Assembly (NCBI GenBank): GCA_020543525.1
Contig: JAHYIO010000005.1
Span: 930,001 to 994,000, forward strand
Origin: Coriolopsis trogii
Taxonomy: Eukaryota; Basidiomycota; Agaricomycetes; Polyporales; Polyporaceae
Reading direction: 5' to 3'
Length of the DNA stretch: 64,000 nucleotides
How positions within the stretch are numbered: the first letter of the stretch is position 1; every line of letters starts with the position of its first letter. Both the position numbers and the translations under genes were made by a program. The notes beneath the pieces were generated by a model, which ran no database searches, was not told where the DNA came from, and worked only from the letters and a program-made list of their open reading frames with translations. Shown piece after piece: positions 1-8,798 of the stretch.

Positions 1-1390
1 GAGGGGTGTCGTATGGGGTGTTAGAGGCGAGAGGAAGCGCTACGACAAGTGGTGTGTCGTAGGGTGTATCGGATGCGACTGGAAGAGCTGTGTTGACTCC
101 AGCAAGAAACTCCTCGTCTGCTTGGTAGGGAGAGATAGGTTGCCAAGCGAACGATGTGGGATCTTCCGGTAAAACAACGTTGTTGTACCGATGAGGACAG
201 GGGCTCACGGCACAATTGTACCAACCGTCACTTTGAAGGTGGGCGTCGACTTGTTCGTCAGAGTCCCAAACGTGTGGAAGATCCTCGCAGGATTCCTCGT
301 TGCCTGAGCTGTCAGAGGATGCTTCTGTCGAAGTATCAACGATGTCCTCGACTTCAGACTCAGAGGAATGAGGAGATGCTGGAAGAGTCGGCTCCAGAAC
401 GGTGGTTCAAAGTATACGCGATGATTGACGTGCCACGTGCGAGGAAGGTGGACAGGGGCACCTTTTGAGGTGAACCAGAGAGCCAGTAAGCCGAAATTAC
501 CAACAATCCGGGTAGAAGTCGCCAACTGTGCCCAAGAAACGCTATAGTAACTACCGAGGCAAAAAGGTATCGTAAGGAGGGTCCGAACAGTTGTCCTCCG
601 GTCCAAAGGTGCTAACCACCCCGGGTACAACAGCTGGCGGGCGCAAGTGCGTGGCCTGGCTGAGGGATGCCTGAATCACCCAGGTGCCTCGAGAGCACAA
701 CAGGTGTTACAACGATAGTAGACTAGAGACTGACTACGAAGCGCTCAGGGCTGCGTCACGAGCGCAGAAATGTCCCCCTGGCAGCAGTGTCGGCGGGCAC
801 AGTCAAGAGAGTAGGAAAGTGGGATGCACGGGCAGAGAGTCGACGTACAAAGAGTTGCGCGCAGAGGTGTCGACAGAGAAGCAACCGATTAGAGCGCAGG
901 GCTCATAACCTGATGAACTCTGAACCTGGAAGGCTTGGAGCGACCTGTAAGTCACACAAAGAGAGATCTTCAGTCAGTGAGCGAACGACTATATTGCATA
1001 GTTTAGTACCTGTAAGTCACACAAAGAGAGACTACAAGTACTAGTAAGTAAAGTGTAGTAGAGCATAAGTAATGAGTGAGACTTACTCTTCAGTCAGTGA
1101 GCGAACGACTGAAGAGCAGAGGGGCAAACAGACTGCCTTATATACTGGAGAGAGGAGTGCATGAGTAAGCGAATGAAGCAGTCACATGTTAACCATAGAG
1201 CGATGAGTAAGAGTCCGTACTCGGCGTATGAGTAAGAGCCGAGAGTATTCTGAGTAAGACATAAGGTCTAGAATGTTCCGGTGCATTGTAGAACGCACAG
1301 GAAGACAAGGGAACCATATGGTCATGGGAATGTACAGTAGTTTCGTAGAGAAAACCGTATATGGTAAGTAGAAACACAGCCTATAGTAAG
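1..1390 (-). mobile_element. Copia element A: 5' LTR and leader/gag start, truncated by window edge
   Basis: This is the reverse complement of the first part of element B: position x pairs with 2868-x from 1 to 1390. It contains the LTR (911-1390), the primer-binding site (893-910) and the leader/early gag sequence, and it continues past the left edge. It is not an identical copy of B. At least five single-base differences are visible, for example near 398, 422, 504 and 510 of A against 2470, 2446, 2364 and 2358 of B. It is therefore a separate insertion rather than an assembly echo. The missing start of its LTR lies at 7894-7985, because B inserted into it. Confidence 0.9.
911..1390 (-). repeat. 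5' LTR of element A, positions 567 down to 88
   Basis: The LTR is read on the minus strand. It matches the 3' LTR at 7327-7893 from LTR position 88 to 567. The remaining 92 nt, beginning TGTTGACATT, are displaced to 7894-7985 on the far side of element B. The five bases at 1386-1390 (GTAAG) are the left copy of the target duplication made when B inserted. Confidence 0.85.
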
Positions 1391-1477
1391 CGCTATCTAA
1401 ACATAAGTAAACATGACCATACAAAGGTTGTGTGCACAACTCCGGACCGGTAGAGCCGTAAATCCAGAATGTCAACA
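1391..1477 (-). repeat. Inverted first 87 nt of element B 5' LTR
   Basis: This reads CGCTATC to TCAACA, the reverse complement of LTR positions 1-87. It sits exactly between the inverted arms (1-1390 and 1478-2868). It carries CATAAGTAAAC like B and C, whereas the A-derived copy at 7894-7985 has CATAGGTAAAC. This fits a B segment that was flipped by exchange between the arms, or an assembler choosing the wrong orientation. Confidence 0.75.
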
Positions 1478-1957
1478 CTTACTATAGGCTGTGTTTCTAC
1501 TTACCATATACGGTTTTCTCTACGAAACTACTGTACATTCCCATGACCATATGGTTCCCTTGTCTTCCTGTGCGTTCTACAATGCACCGGAACATTCTAG
1601 ACCTTATGTCTTACTCAGAATACTCTCGGCTCTTACTCATACGCCGAGTACGGACTCTTACTCATCGCTCTATGGTTAACATGTGACTGCTTCATTCGCT
1701 TACTCATGCACTCCTCTCTCCAGTATATAAGGCAGTCTGTTTGCCCCTCTGCTCTTCAGTCGTTCGCTCACTGACTGAAGAGTAAGTCTCACTCATTACT
1801 TATGCTCTACTACACTTTACTTACTAGTACTTGTAGTCTCTCTTTGTGTGACTTACAGGTACTAAACTATGCAATATAGTCGTTCGCTCACTGACTGAAG
1901 ATCTCTCTTTGTGTGACTTACAGGTCGCTCCAAGCCTTCCAGGTTCAGAGTTCATCA
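1478..1957 (+). repeat. 5' LTR of element B, positions 88-567
   Basis: This matches 7414-7893 with no difference that I could find. It contains the TATA box (about 1724-1732), a 10-bp-stem hairpin just downstream, and two copies of short motifs such as GTGTGACTTACAGGT and GTTCGCTCACTGACTGAAGA. It ends in TTCATCA at the primer-binding site. Confidence 0.9.
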
Positions 1958-1975
1958 GGTTATGAGCCCTGCGCT
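1958..1975 (+). promoter_or_regulatory. Primer-binding site, half-tRNA initiator Met type
   Basis: GGTTATGAGCCCTGCGCT follows the LTR end directly. It is complementary to the anticodon stem-loop region of eukaryotic initiator tRNA-Met, which contains GGGCTCATAACC. It is not complementary to the 3' acceptor end. Priming from an internally cleaved initiator tRNA is known from Drosophila copia and yeast Ty5, and this element appears to use the same strategy. Confidence 0.85.
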
Positions 1976-3010
1976 CTAATCGGTTGCTTCTCTGTCGACA
2001 CCTCTGCGCGCAACTCTTTGTACGTCGACTCTCTGCCCGTGCATCCCACTTTCCTACTCTCTTGACTGTGCCCGCCGACACTGCTGCCAGGGGGACATTT
2101 CTGCGCTCGTGACGCAGCCCTGAGCGCTTCGTAGTCAGTCTCTAGTCTACTATCGTTGTAACACCTGTTGTGCTCTCGAGGCACCTGGGTGATTCAGGCA
2201 TCCCTCAGCCAGGCCACGCACTTGCGCCCGCCAGCTGTTGTACCCGGGGTGGTTAGCACCTTTGGACCGGAGGACAACCGTTCGGACCCTCCTTACGATA
2301 CCTTTTTGCCTCGGTAGTTACTATAGCGTTTCTTGGGCACAGTTGGCGACTTCTACCCAGATTGTCGGTAATTTCGGCTTACTGGCTCTCTGGTTCACCT
2401 CAAAAGGTGCCCCTGTCCACCTTCCTCGCACGTGGCACGTTAATCATCGCGTATACTTTGAACCACCGTTCTAGAGCCGACTCTTCCAGCATCTCCTCAT
2501 TCCTCTGAGTCTGAAGTCGAGGACATCGTTGATACTTCGACAGAAGCATCCTCTGACAGCTCAGGCAACGAGGAATCCTGCGAGGATCTTCCACACGTTT
2601 GGGACTCTGACGAACAAGTCGACGCCCACCTTCAAAGTGACGGTTGGTACAATTGTGCCGTGAGCCCCTGTCCTCATCGGTACAACAACGTTGCTTTACC
2701 GGAAGATCCCACATCGTTCGCTTGGCAACCTATCTCTCCCTACCAAGCAGACGAGGAGTTTCTTGCTGGAGTCAACACAGCTCTTCCAGTCGCATCCGAT
2801 ACACCCTACGACACACCACTTGTCGTAGCGCTTCCTCTCGCCTCTAACACCCCATACGACACCCCTCTCGTCGCATCTCCGCATCTCTCTCCAATCGAAA
2901 CTCTTCCTCCTCCTCTCGTCACTGCGCTTCCATCTATTGCGCCTATATCCTTCACTCTAGACTTCGACGACGAGGATTATCTCCACTCTTCTCAGTACCT
3001 GCTTTCAATC

Positions 3011-6000
3011 ATGGGAGACGTCAAGATCGACTCGATCCCTATCCTTTCTTCGGCGAACCAGTACAATGACTGGGCTGCAAAGCTCAAGGGGTACTTCATC
3101 TTCATGGGCTGTTGGGAGATTGTCGAAGGCACCAAGACTGAGCCCTCTCCTGCCGGTACCACCGCCACTGCGGCGGAACTAGTCGCCATAGAGGCATGGC
3201 AGAAGCTCAATGGGCAGGCTCGCGGCATGATGTATATGCGGGTCTCACCGAACTTCCACTACGTCCTCGATGCGAAGGTTCTGGGTCAAGGTGGTGCTGC
3301 TCCTCATACCATGACAGCCGCTGAGACCTGGGCCGCCATCAAGACAAAGTTTGGCACGCCCAACAGTGCTCACGTCTGGGGCATGTTCAAGTCGCTCGTT
3401 GCAGAGCCTCGCATGAACGATTCGAAGCCTCTCCAGGACCAGATGATGAAGATCATCAACCGCCTTCGCGACATCGATAGCAATGGCGTCAAGCTCAGCG
3501 AGACCATGCAGGCTCTCCTGTTGCTGTCGAAGGTCCCCGAGTCCTACCAGTCCATGGTTTCTGCGCTAATGGCTATTACGGACATCGACAAGATCACCCT
3601 CGACGACATCCAGTCGAAGACCTTGGCCGAGGAGTCATTGCGCAAGAACGGACAGTCCGCCAACAAGGTCTCCCAGACCAAGCCGAAGCCTAAGGGTCCT
3701 TGCTCCTTCTGTGGCGGTAGTTCTCACCACGAGTCCAACTGCTATAAGAAGCATCCAGACAAGCGTCCCAAGGGCAAGAAGAAGGAGAAGGAGAGGGATA
3801 AGGACAAGGACAAGGGGAAGAACAAGGACACTACTTCTCATAGTCATGCGCATGTCGTCTCTGAGTCTGTATCAGCTGTAAACGTACTTTCGGGTCCCTC
3901 GAACATCGCTGCTTCTTTCTATGATGAGGCTATGGCCTCGGACAGCTCGAAGTGGACCATGTGGCTTATGGACTCAGGAGCCTCTCAACATATCACCGGC
4001 GACATGTCTGACTTCTCCACCTACCAGCCTTTCGAGACCACTGTTCCTTTCGGAACGGCTGCGTCAGGGGAAAGTAGTGTTATCCATGCGCTTGGATCGG
4101 GAACGGTTGAAGGGTTCACTTATATCGATAATCAGAAGGTCCCTGTCACCTTCAACAACGTCTACTACATCCCGCATGTGGAAGGTCGTCTTTTCTCGAC
4201 GGGCTCCATCGAGCGCAATGGTTATTCCTTGTTCCAAGGCGAAGGTCGCATGTGTATCTTTGACAAGCTACCTGATGGTGCTGTCAAACATGGTTCGACG
4301 ATTCGTATCATGGGTAGAAAGATCCTTGAGGCGAGGTACAACCCAAATAGCAACACATACTGGACGCTCCTCGAACTCCGTAATGGTCAGCGTGTCCACC
4401 TCAATGTCTGTCGCTTCAAGACCTGGCATCGTCGCTTTGGTCATGCGGGCAAGGACGTGCTGCGTCATCTTCCTAAGAACACCAAGGGAGTTGATGCCGT
4501 TGATCCTGCGGATGAAGAGCCATGTGATGGATGCGCCTTTGGCAAATCCACTCGCACCCCCTTCCCACCTTCTGAGAAGCGTGCGACTGAAGTTCTCGAG
4601 CTCATCCATACAGATCTCGATGGACCGATGCGTACTCAGGCTATCGGAGGATGGAAGTATTTTGCCGGTTTCACTGACGATTACTCTGGTCTTGCTCGCG
4701 CCTACTACCTTAAGCACAAGTCGGACGCTGTTAAAGCATTCCTCGACTATAAGGCATGGGCTGAGACTCAGACCGGTAAAAAGATCAAGAAAGTCCGCTC
4801 TGATCGAGGGGGGGAATACACGTCTAGCGAGTTCAGCGAGCTTCTTCGTTCGCATGGCATCGAGCACCAGAAGACAGTTGCGGGTTCACCTCAACAGAAT
4901 GGACATGCTGAACGCTGGAACCGTACCATCACCGAGAAGGCTTTGTGTATGTTACATCAGGCTGGACTTAGTCACGGTTTCTGGCAACTTGCCATCAATG
5001 CAGCTGTCCATATCTACAATCGTCAACCTATGCGACGACACAAATGGCAATGCCCTATCACGTTGTGGGACGGCACCATACCGGACGTTTCCTACTTCCG
5101 CGTGTTTGGGTGCAAAGCCTTTGTGCATGTGCAGAAGGCGAAGCGCGAAGGGAAGCTCGACAAGAAGGCAGTCGAGATGATCTTCGTGGGGTATGAGCAG
5201 GGTTCCAAGGGGTATCGTTTTTGGAATCCGGCCACCCGCTCTATCGTCGTGTCCCGCGATGTGACATTCGATGAAGAGTCTTTCCCTGCACGAAAACTTC
5301 CTGGCAATCAACCTGTCGCCCCCAGTGATAATCCGTTTGTGAATGACCAGTTGGATGAGTCCTCGAACGACGACTCTGACTCGGTCAATCCCAACGACAT
5401 CCTGGACATTCCCCTTCCCATTCCGCTTGATGTCCCACCACCGCTTGATCACTCTGTAGACGATGATGCGCCTGAAGCACCTGCTCCGGCTAATGCCCCT
5501 GATCGTCCTCCAACACCACCGCCTGTTCCTGCTCCTCATCCTCCTCACCGTCGTGGTCGTAACAGACCAGTGGGAGATAATCAGCCTAGCATTGCTCGTG
5601 ACCGTCCTCGTCGTGACAAAGCAGGCATTCCCCACCCGAGTAGGACTCAGGACAACATCTATGGTGACGAGAACCCGGTTCATGTTGACGCTCAGACAGA
5701 TCCGGATGGAGATCAGTGGGAGGCAGAGACTTTCCTCGCTTTTCTTGCTGCTGCTCAGTCGAAAGCTGGTATTCCTCAATCCCACAAGGAGGCCATGCGA
5801 TCGCCTGATGCTCCTAAGTGGCGCGAAGCTGAGAAGTCGGAGTATGACTCGCTCATCGAGAACAGAACCTGGTTACTTGTTCCTCGTCCTAAAGGTCGAC
5901 ACGTCGTCTCAAACCGCTGGGTTTATGACATTAAACATGATGGGCGGTATAAAGCTCGTCTTGTTGCTCGCGGTTTTACTCAAGTATGGGGTGAGGACTA

Positions 6001-7315
6001 TCACGAGACGTTCTCTCCGGTTGCGCGGTTCGAGTCTATCCGGTATCTTCTTGCGCATGCTGTGCTTGAGGACTGGGACATCGAATCTATGGATGTCAAG
6101 ACTGCGTTTCTGAATGGCGATCTCGAAGAGGAAATCTACATGGAACAGCCCGAAGGCTGGGTCGTTCCTGGGAAGGAAGATCACGTCTGTCTGCTCAAAA
6201 AGGCTATCTATGGTCTTAAACAGGCGTCGCGTCAATGGAATGCGAAGATTCATCAGTCGCTTCTTGACTTGGGATTCCAACGGACCTATTCTGATGCCGG
6301 GATCTACGTATATCGGCGACAAGGGGGGGAACACGTAACAATTGTCGTACTCTATGTCGACGATCTACTTCTCATTGGCGATCAGTCTAGTCACATCAAG
6401 CACGTCAAGCGCTCTCTCTCTAAGCAGTACAAGATGACGGACTTGGGACCAGTCAAGCGCTTCCTTGGTCTTCGCATCACTCGAGATCGTTCCACTCGAA
6501 CACTCGACATCGACCAGGAAGAGTATATCCAGTCTGTCCTTGAGCGTTTCCAGATGGCTGACTGTAAACCGTCGCGTACTCCTCTCCCTGCTGGTGCTGT
6601 TTTGGTGAAAACCGATCAGCCCGCTTCCGATTCATTCAGGCAACGCTACCAGAGTCTTATTGGCAGTCTTTTGTACGCCATGCTCGGGACGCGCCCTGAT
6701 ATTGCTTTCGCTGTCACACAGTTATCCAAGTACAATGCCAATCCCTCTGAAGCGCACATGAACTATGCCAAGTATGTCCTGCGTTACCTTCAGGGAACAA
6801 AGGCGTACCGGCTGCGCTACAAGGGAGCGTCTAATGACGGTCTGATTTCGTACTCAGATTCGGACTGGGCGGAAGACCGTGATGATCGGCACTCAACCTC
6901 TGGCTTTGTCTTCTTGATGGCAGGTGGTGCTGTATCGTGGGCATCGAGGCGTCAGCCTACCATTTCGCTCTCCTCGACCGAGGCGGAATATAAAGCGGCC
7001 TCCGACACTTGTCGTCAGTTGGCATGGCTGAGGACCTTCGGCGATGAACTCGGAGATGACGTGACTGATCCGACGCCTTTGTGTCTCGACAACCAAGGCT
7101 CGATCTTCTTGTCTGTCAATCCAGTCATTGACCGTCGTACCAAGCACATAGAGATCCGTTATCACTTCATTCGTGAACAGGTCGAGATGGGATCTGTTGA
7201 GATCTACTATGTCGCTTCTGAGGACCAATTGGCCGACCCCCTCACGAAGAACGTGCCTTACTCCAATCAGGCCAAATTCGTTGAGGAGATAGGTCTTGTG
7301 TCCGTTGCATCTTGA
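3011..7315 (+). CDS. Gag-pol polyprotein of copia element B
   Basis: From the first in-frame ATG (3011) this gives 1434 residues. Gag capsid-like region near residues 1-220; CCHC zinc knuckle C-x2-C-x4-H-x4-C near 231, followed by a Lys-rich stretch; aspartic protease motif DSGASQH near 321; integrase HHCC zinc finger near 472-509; catalytic D, D, E near 535, 598 and 634 (TDLDGP, SDRGGEY, GHAERW); reverse transcriptase with YVDD near 1115; RNase H with SDSDWAED near 1282 and STEAEY near 1322. No frameshift or stop interrupts it. The frame is open from 2462 (183 more codons, no ATG) and that stretch reads like acidic, Ser/Pro-rich protein, so the true start may lie upstream, through an intron or a non-ATG start. 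The polyprotein copies the element RNA and inserts it. Confidence 0.95.
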   Translation: MGDVKIDSIPILSSANQYNDWAAKLKGYFIFMGCWEIVEGTKTEPSPAGTTATAAELVAIEAWQKLNGQARGMMYMRVSPNFHYVLDAKVLGQGGAAPHTMTAAETWAAIKTKFGTPNSAHVWGMFKSLVAEPRMNDSKPLQDQMMKIINRLRDIDSNGVKLSETMQALLLLSKVPESYQSMVSALMAITDIDKITLDDIQSKTLAEESLRKNGQSANKVSQTKPKPKGPCSFCGGSSHHESNCYKKHPDKRPKGKKKEKERDKDKDKGKNKDTTSHSHAHVVSESVSAVNVLSGPSNIAASFYDEAMASDSSKWTMWLMDSGASQHITGDMSDFSTYQPFETTVPFGTAASGESSVIHALGSGTVEGFTYIDNQKVPVTFNNVYYIPHVEGRLFSTGSIERNGYSLFQGEGRMCIFDKLPDGAVKHGSTIRIMGRKILEARYNPNSNTYWTLLELRNGQRVHLNVCRFKTWHRRFGHAGKDVLRHLPKNTKGVDAVDPADEEPCDGCAFGKSTRTPFPPSEKRATEVLELIHTDLDGPMRTQAIGGWKYFAGFTDDYSGLARAYYLKHKSDAVKAFLDYKAWAETQTGKKIKKVRSDRGGEYTSSEFSELLRSHGIEHQKTVAGSPQQNGHAERWNRTITEKALCMLHQAGLSHGFWQLAINAAVHIYNRQPMRRHKWQCPITLWDGTIPDVSYFRVFGCKAFVHVQKAKREGKLDKKAVEMIFVGYEQGSKGYRFWNPATRSIVVSRDVTFDEESFPARKLPGNQPVAPSDNPFVNDQLDESSNDDSDSVNPNDILDIPLPIPLDVPPPLDHSVDDDAPEAPAPANAPDRPPTPPPVPAPHPPHRRGRNRPVGDNQPSIARDRPRRDKAGIPHPSRTQDNIYGDENPVHVDAQTDPDGDQWEAETFLAFLAAAQSKAGIPQSHKEAMRSPDAPKWREAEKSEYDSLIENRTWLLVPRPKGRHVVSNRWVYDIKHDGRYKARLVARGFTQVWGEDYHETFSPVARFESIRYLLAHAVLEDWDIESMDVKTAFLNGDLEEEIYMEQPEGWVVPGKEDHVCLLKKAIYGLKQASRQWNAKIHQSLLDLGFQRTYSDAGIYVYRRQGGEHVTIVVLYVDDLLLIGDQSSHIKHVKRSLSKQYKMTDLGPVKRFLGLRITRDRSTRTLDIDQEEYIQSVLERFQMADCKPSRTPLPAGAVLVKTDQPASDSFRQRYQSLIGSLLYAMLGTRPDIAFAVTQLSKYNANPSEAHMNYAKYVLRYLQGTKAYRLRYKGASNDGLISYSDSDWAEDRDDRHSTSGFVFLMAGGAVSWASRRQPTISLSSTEAEYKAASDTCRQLAWLRTFGDELGDDVTDPTPLCLDNQGSIFLSVNPVIDRRTKHIEIRYHFIREQVEMGSVEIYYVASEDQLADPLTKNVPYSNQAKFVEEIGLVSVAS

Positions 7316-7326
7316 ACGAGTGGGAG

Positions 7327-7893
7327 TGTTGACATTCTGGATTTACGGCTCTACCGGTCCGGAGTTGTGCACACAACCTTTGTATGGTCATGTTTACTTA
7401 TGTTTAGATAGCGCTTACTATAGGCTGTGTTTCTACTTACCATATACGGTTTTCTCTACGAAACTACTGTACATTCCCATGACCATATGGTTCCCTTGTC
7501 TTCCTGTGCGTTCTACAATGCACCGGAACATTCTAGACCTTATGTCTTACTCAGAATACTCTCGGCTCTTACTCATACGCCGAGTACGGACTCTTACTCA
7601 TCGCTCTATGGTTAACATGTGACTGCTTCATTCGCTTACTCATGCACTCCTCTCTCCAGTATATAAGGCAGTCTGTTTGCCCCTCTGCTCTTCAGTCGTT
7701 CGCTCACTGACTGAAGAGTAAGTCTCACTCATTACTTATGCTCTACTACACTTTACTTACTAGTACTTGTAGTCTCTCTTTGTGTGACTTACAGGTACTA
7801 AACTATGCAATATAGTCGTTCGCTCACTGACTGAAGATCTCTCTTTGTGTGACTTACAGGTCGCTCCAAGCCTTCCAGGTTCAGAGTTCATCA
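7327..7893 (+). repeat. 3' LTR of element B (567 bp)
   Basis: It starts TGTTGACATT and ends GTTCATCA, giving TG...CA termini. A purine-rich tract (GAGTGGGAG) just upstream is the likely polypurine primer. It contains TATATAAGG at 7660-7668, then a hairpin with a 10-bp stem (7688-7697 with 7709-7718). A perfect splice-donor-like GTAAGT (7718) and an acceptor-like TTACAG (ending 7794) follow, 77 nt apart. Confidence 0.95.
7660..7668 (+). promoter_or_regulatory. LTR TATA box
   Basis: TATATAAGG lies in the U3 part of the LTR. The matching copies in the 5' LTR of B, the LTR of A and the LTR of C are conserved. About 20-28 nt downstream lies the hairpin that would sit near the RNA start (R region). 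Confidence 0.7.
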
Positions 7894-7985
7894 GTAAGCG
7901 CTATCTAAACATAGGTAAACATGACCATACAAAGGTTGTGTGCACAACTCCGGACCGGTAGAGCCGTAAATCCAGAATGTCAACA
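7894..7985 (-). repeat. Displaced first 92 nt of element A LTR, with right target duplication
   Basis: This is the reverse complement of LTR positions 1-92, ending AATGTCAACA at the A/host junction. Its first five bases, GTAAG (7894-7898), repeat 1386-1390 and are the target duplication of the B insertion. Host DNA begins at 7986, so the 5' end of element A marks the true retroelement boundary here. Confidence 0.85.
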
Positions 7986-8255
7986 CAATGCCGACGAATT
8001 CTCGGCTGATTCATTTGCTGACGTCTACAACGAGAATATGCGACTCCTTACGCACATCAAGACCAATGGACCGAAGAAGTATCACACCCTGATGCATCAG
8101 CTGCTCATGAACCTCCGGTGCGACACTCTTCTAACTCTATGGCATTCAGTTTGACTGATAGTACGGCTAGCGGAACACGCGCACGTGCCAAGAAGTCTGC
8201 CACCGTCTCGGATCCAATCACACTCCTCAAGCTCGACGAGATGGATGAGGACTAG
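7986..8255 (+). pseudogene. 3' end of an unidentified gene cut by element A
   Basis: An open stretch runs straight out of the LTR junction (about 30 codons: NADEFSADSFADVYNENM and onward). It can be joined by a 71-nt intron (GTATCA at 8079, branch CTAAC, acceptor CAG at 8149) to a last exon ending KLDEMDED and a stop at 8253-8255. The splice keeps frame. No start codon exists on this side, because element A replaced or displaced the 5' part. I do not recognise the family. A 32-nt alternative intron (from 8118) also keeps frame but is unusually short. Confidence 0.4.
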
Positions 8256-8385
8256 ACTCCCTGGATACGTACTTGTATATATCTGTCCGTCACCGCATTG
8301 TCGCCTCCCCACTCCGTTCATCCTCTCTTGTGAAAAATTCTCACACTCTGTTTCAACTCCCTTCGCCTCACCTCGCCACCGTCCC

Positions 8386-8798
8386 ATGCGGCCATACCGT
8401 CTCATTGTCGACGAGGCTTCATCGGATGATAACTCTGGTGAGTCTTGTATACTCCTGTCTCAAAAGTCGGAATCTGATCACGGACGCACATAGGGGTCAT
8501 CCTCAACCCCGCAACAATGGAGACCCTCCAGCTTTCCCGTGGTGCCGCCATGACTGTTTGGTATGTATGACGGACAAAGGGTGACTTACATCTTGTTGAC
8601 TGTTGCTGCAACACAGGAAAGATGCAGCACGACACCGTCCTGATCTGCCTGAGCTGCGACAAGGTCGAGGAGGGCAAGATTCCGATGAATGGACTGGAAC
8701 AACATCCGGTTCAGCTGGGTCACATGGTCAGTGGGCACCCAGGCTCGGACGATGCGGACGCTGGCAAGCGCGTACATATATTCTCTTTGACAACTCCG
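8386..8798 (+). pseudogene. CDC48/p97 N-domain fragment, degraded
   Basis: Three blocks match the N-terminal substrate-recognition domain of the AAA ATPase Cdc48/p97. Block 1 (8389-8433) reads RPYRLIVDEASSDDNS. Block 2 (about 8492-8561) reads NPATMETLQLSRGAAM. Block 3 (about 8625-8798) reads HDTVLICLSCDKVEEGKI, then MN and, later, KRVHIF. The blocks are separated by intron-like GT-AG gaps. Joining blocks 2 and 3 with the obvious splice sites (GTATGT donor, CACAG acceptor) breaks the frame. Both ATPase domains (D1, D2), which normally follow and make up most of the protein, are absent. It is therefore a partial, non-functional duplicate. The full gene should lie elsewhere in the genome, as CDC48 is essential. 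Confidence 0.75.

Larger units (their letters stand above)
1391..7893 (+). mobile_element. Copia element B, full length, nested in the LTR of element A
   Basis: This is a complete Ty1/copia (Pseudoviridae-type) LTR retrotransposon. In order it holds a 5' LTR, a half-tRNA primer-binding site, one gag-pol open frame and a 3' LTR. The pol order is protease, integrase, reverse transcriptase, RNase H, which is the copia order. The two LTRs look identical over the 480 bp that can be compared, and the coding frame is unbroken, so the insertion is recent and possibly active. The first 87 nt of the 5' LTR are inverted (1391-1477). If that segment is turned back, B is flanked by GTAAG at 1386-1390 and 7894-7898. 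Confidence 0.9.

Noticed and set aside
205..630. 141-codon open frame in the leader of element A (minus strand), and the 78-codon version in B
   Set aside because: It overlaps the real gag frame; the A/B difference that makes a stop here (TGG/TAG) is silent in the gag frame, so selection follows the other frame.
1182..1679. Open frames of 62-98 codons in the LTRs
   Set aside because: They repeat in every LTR copy because the LTR repeats; nothing in their composition or context suggests translation.
1958..1975. A tRNA gene at the LTR boundary
   Set aside because: Only the anticodon-stem complement is present; this is a primer-binding site, not a cloverleaf.
1..2868. The palindrome as a pure assembly artefact
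   Set aside because: The arms differ by several substitutions and the right-hand LTR remnant at 7894-7985 is explained only by a true nested insertion. The orientation of the 87-nt loop alone remains open to assembly error.
4268..5785. Long antisense frames opposite gag-pol (199 and 277 codons)
   Set aside because: They are shadows of the conserved pol frame on the other strand; composition is Arg/Ser-biased with no domain.
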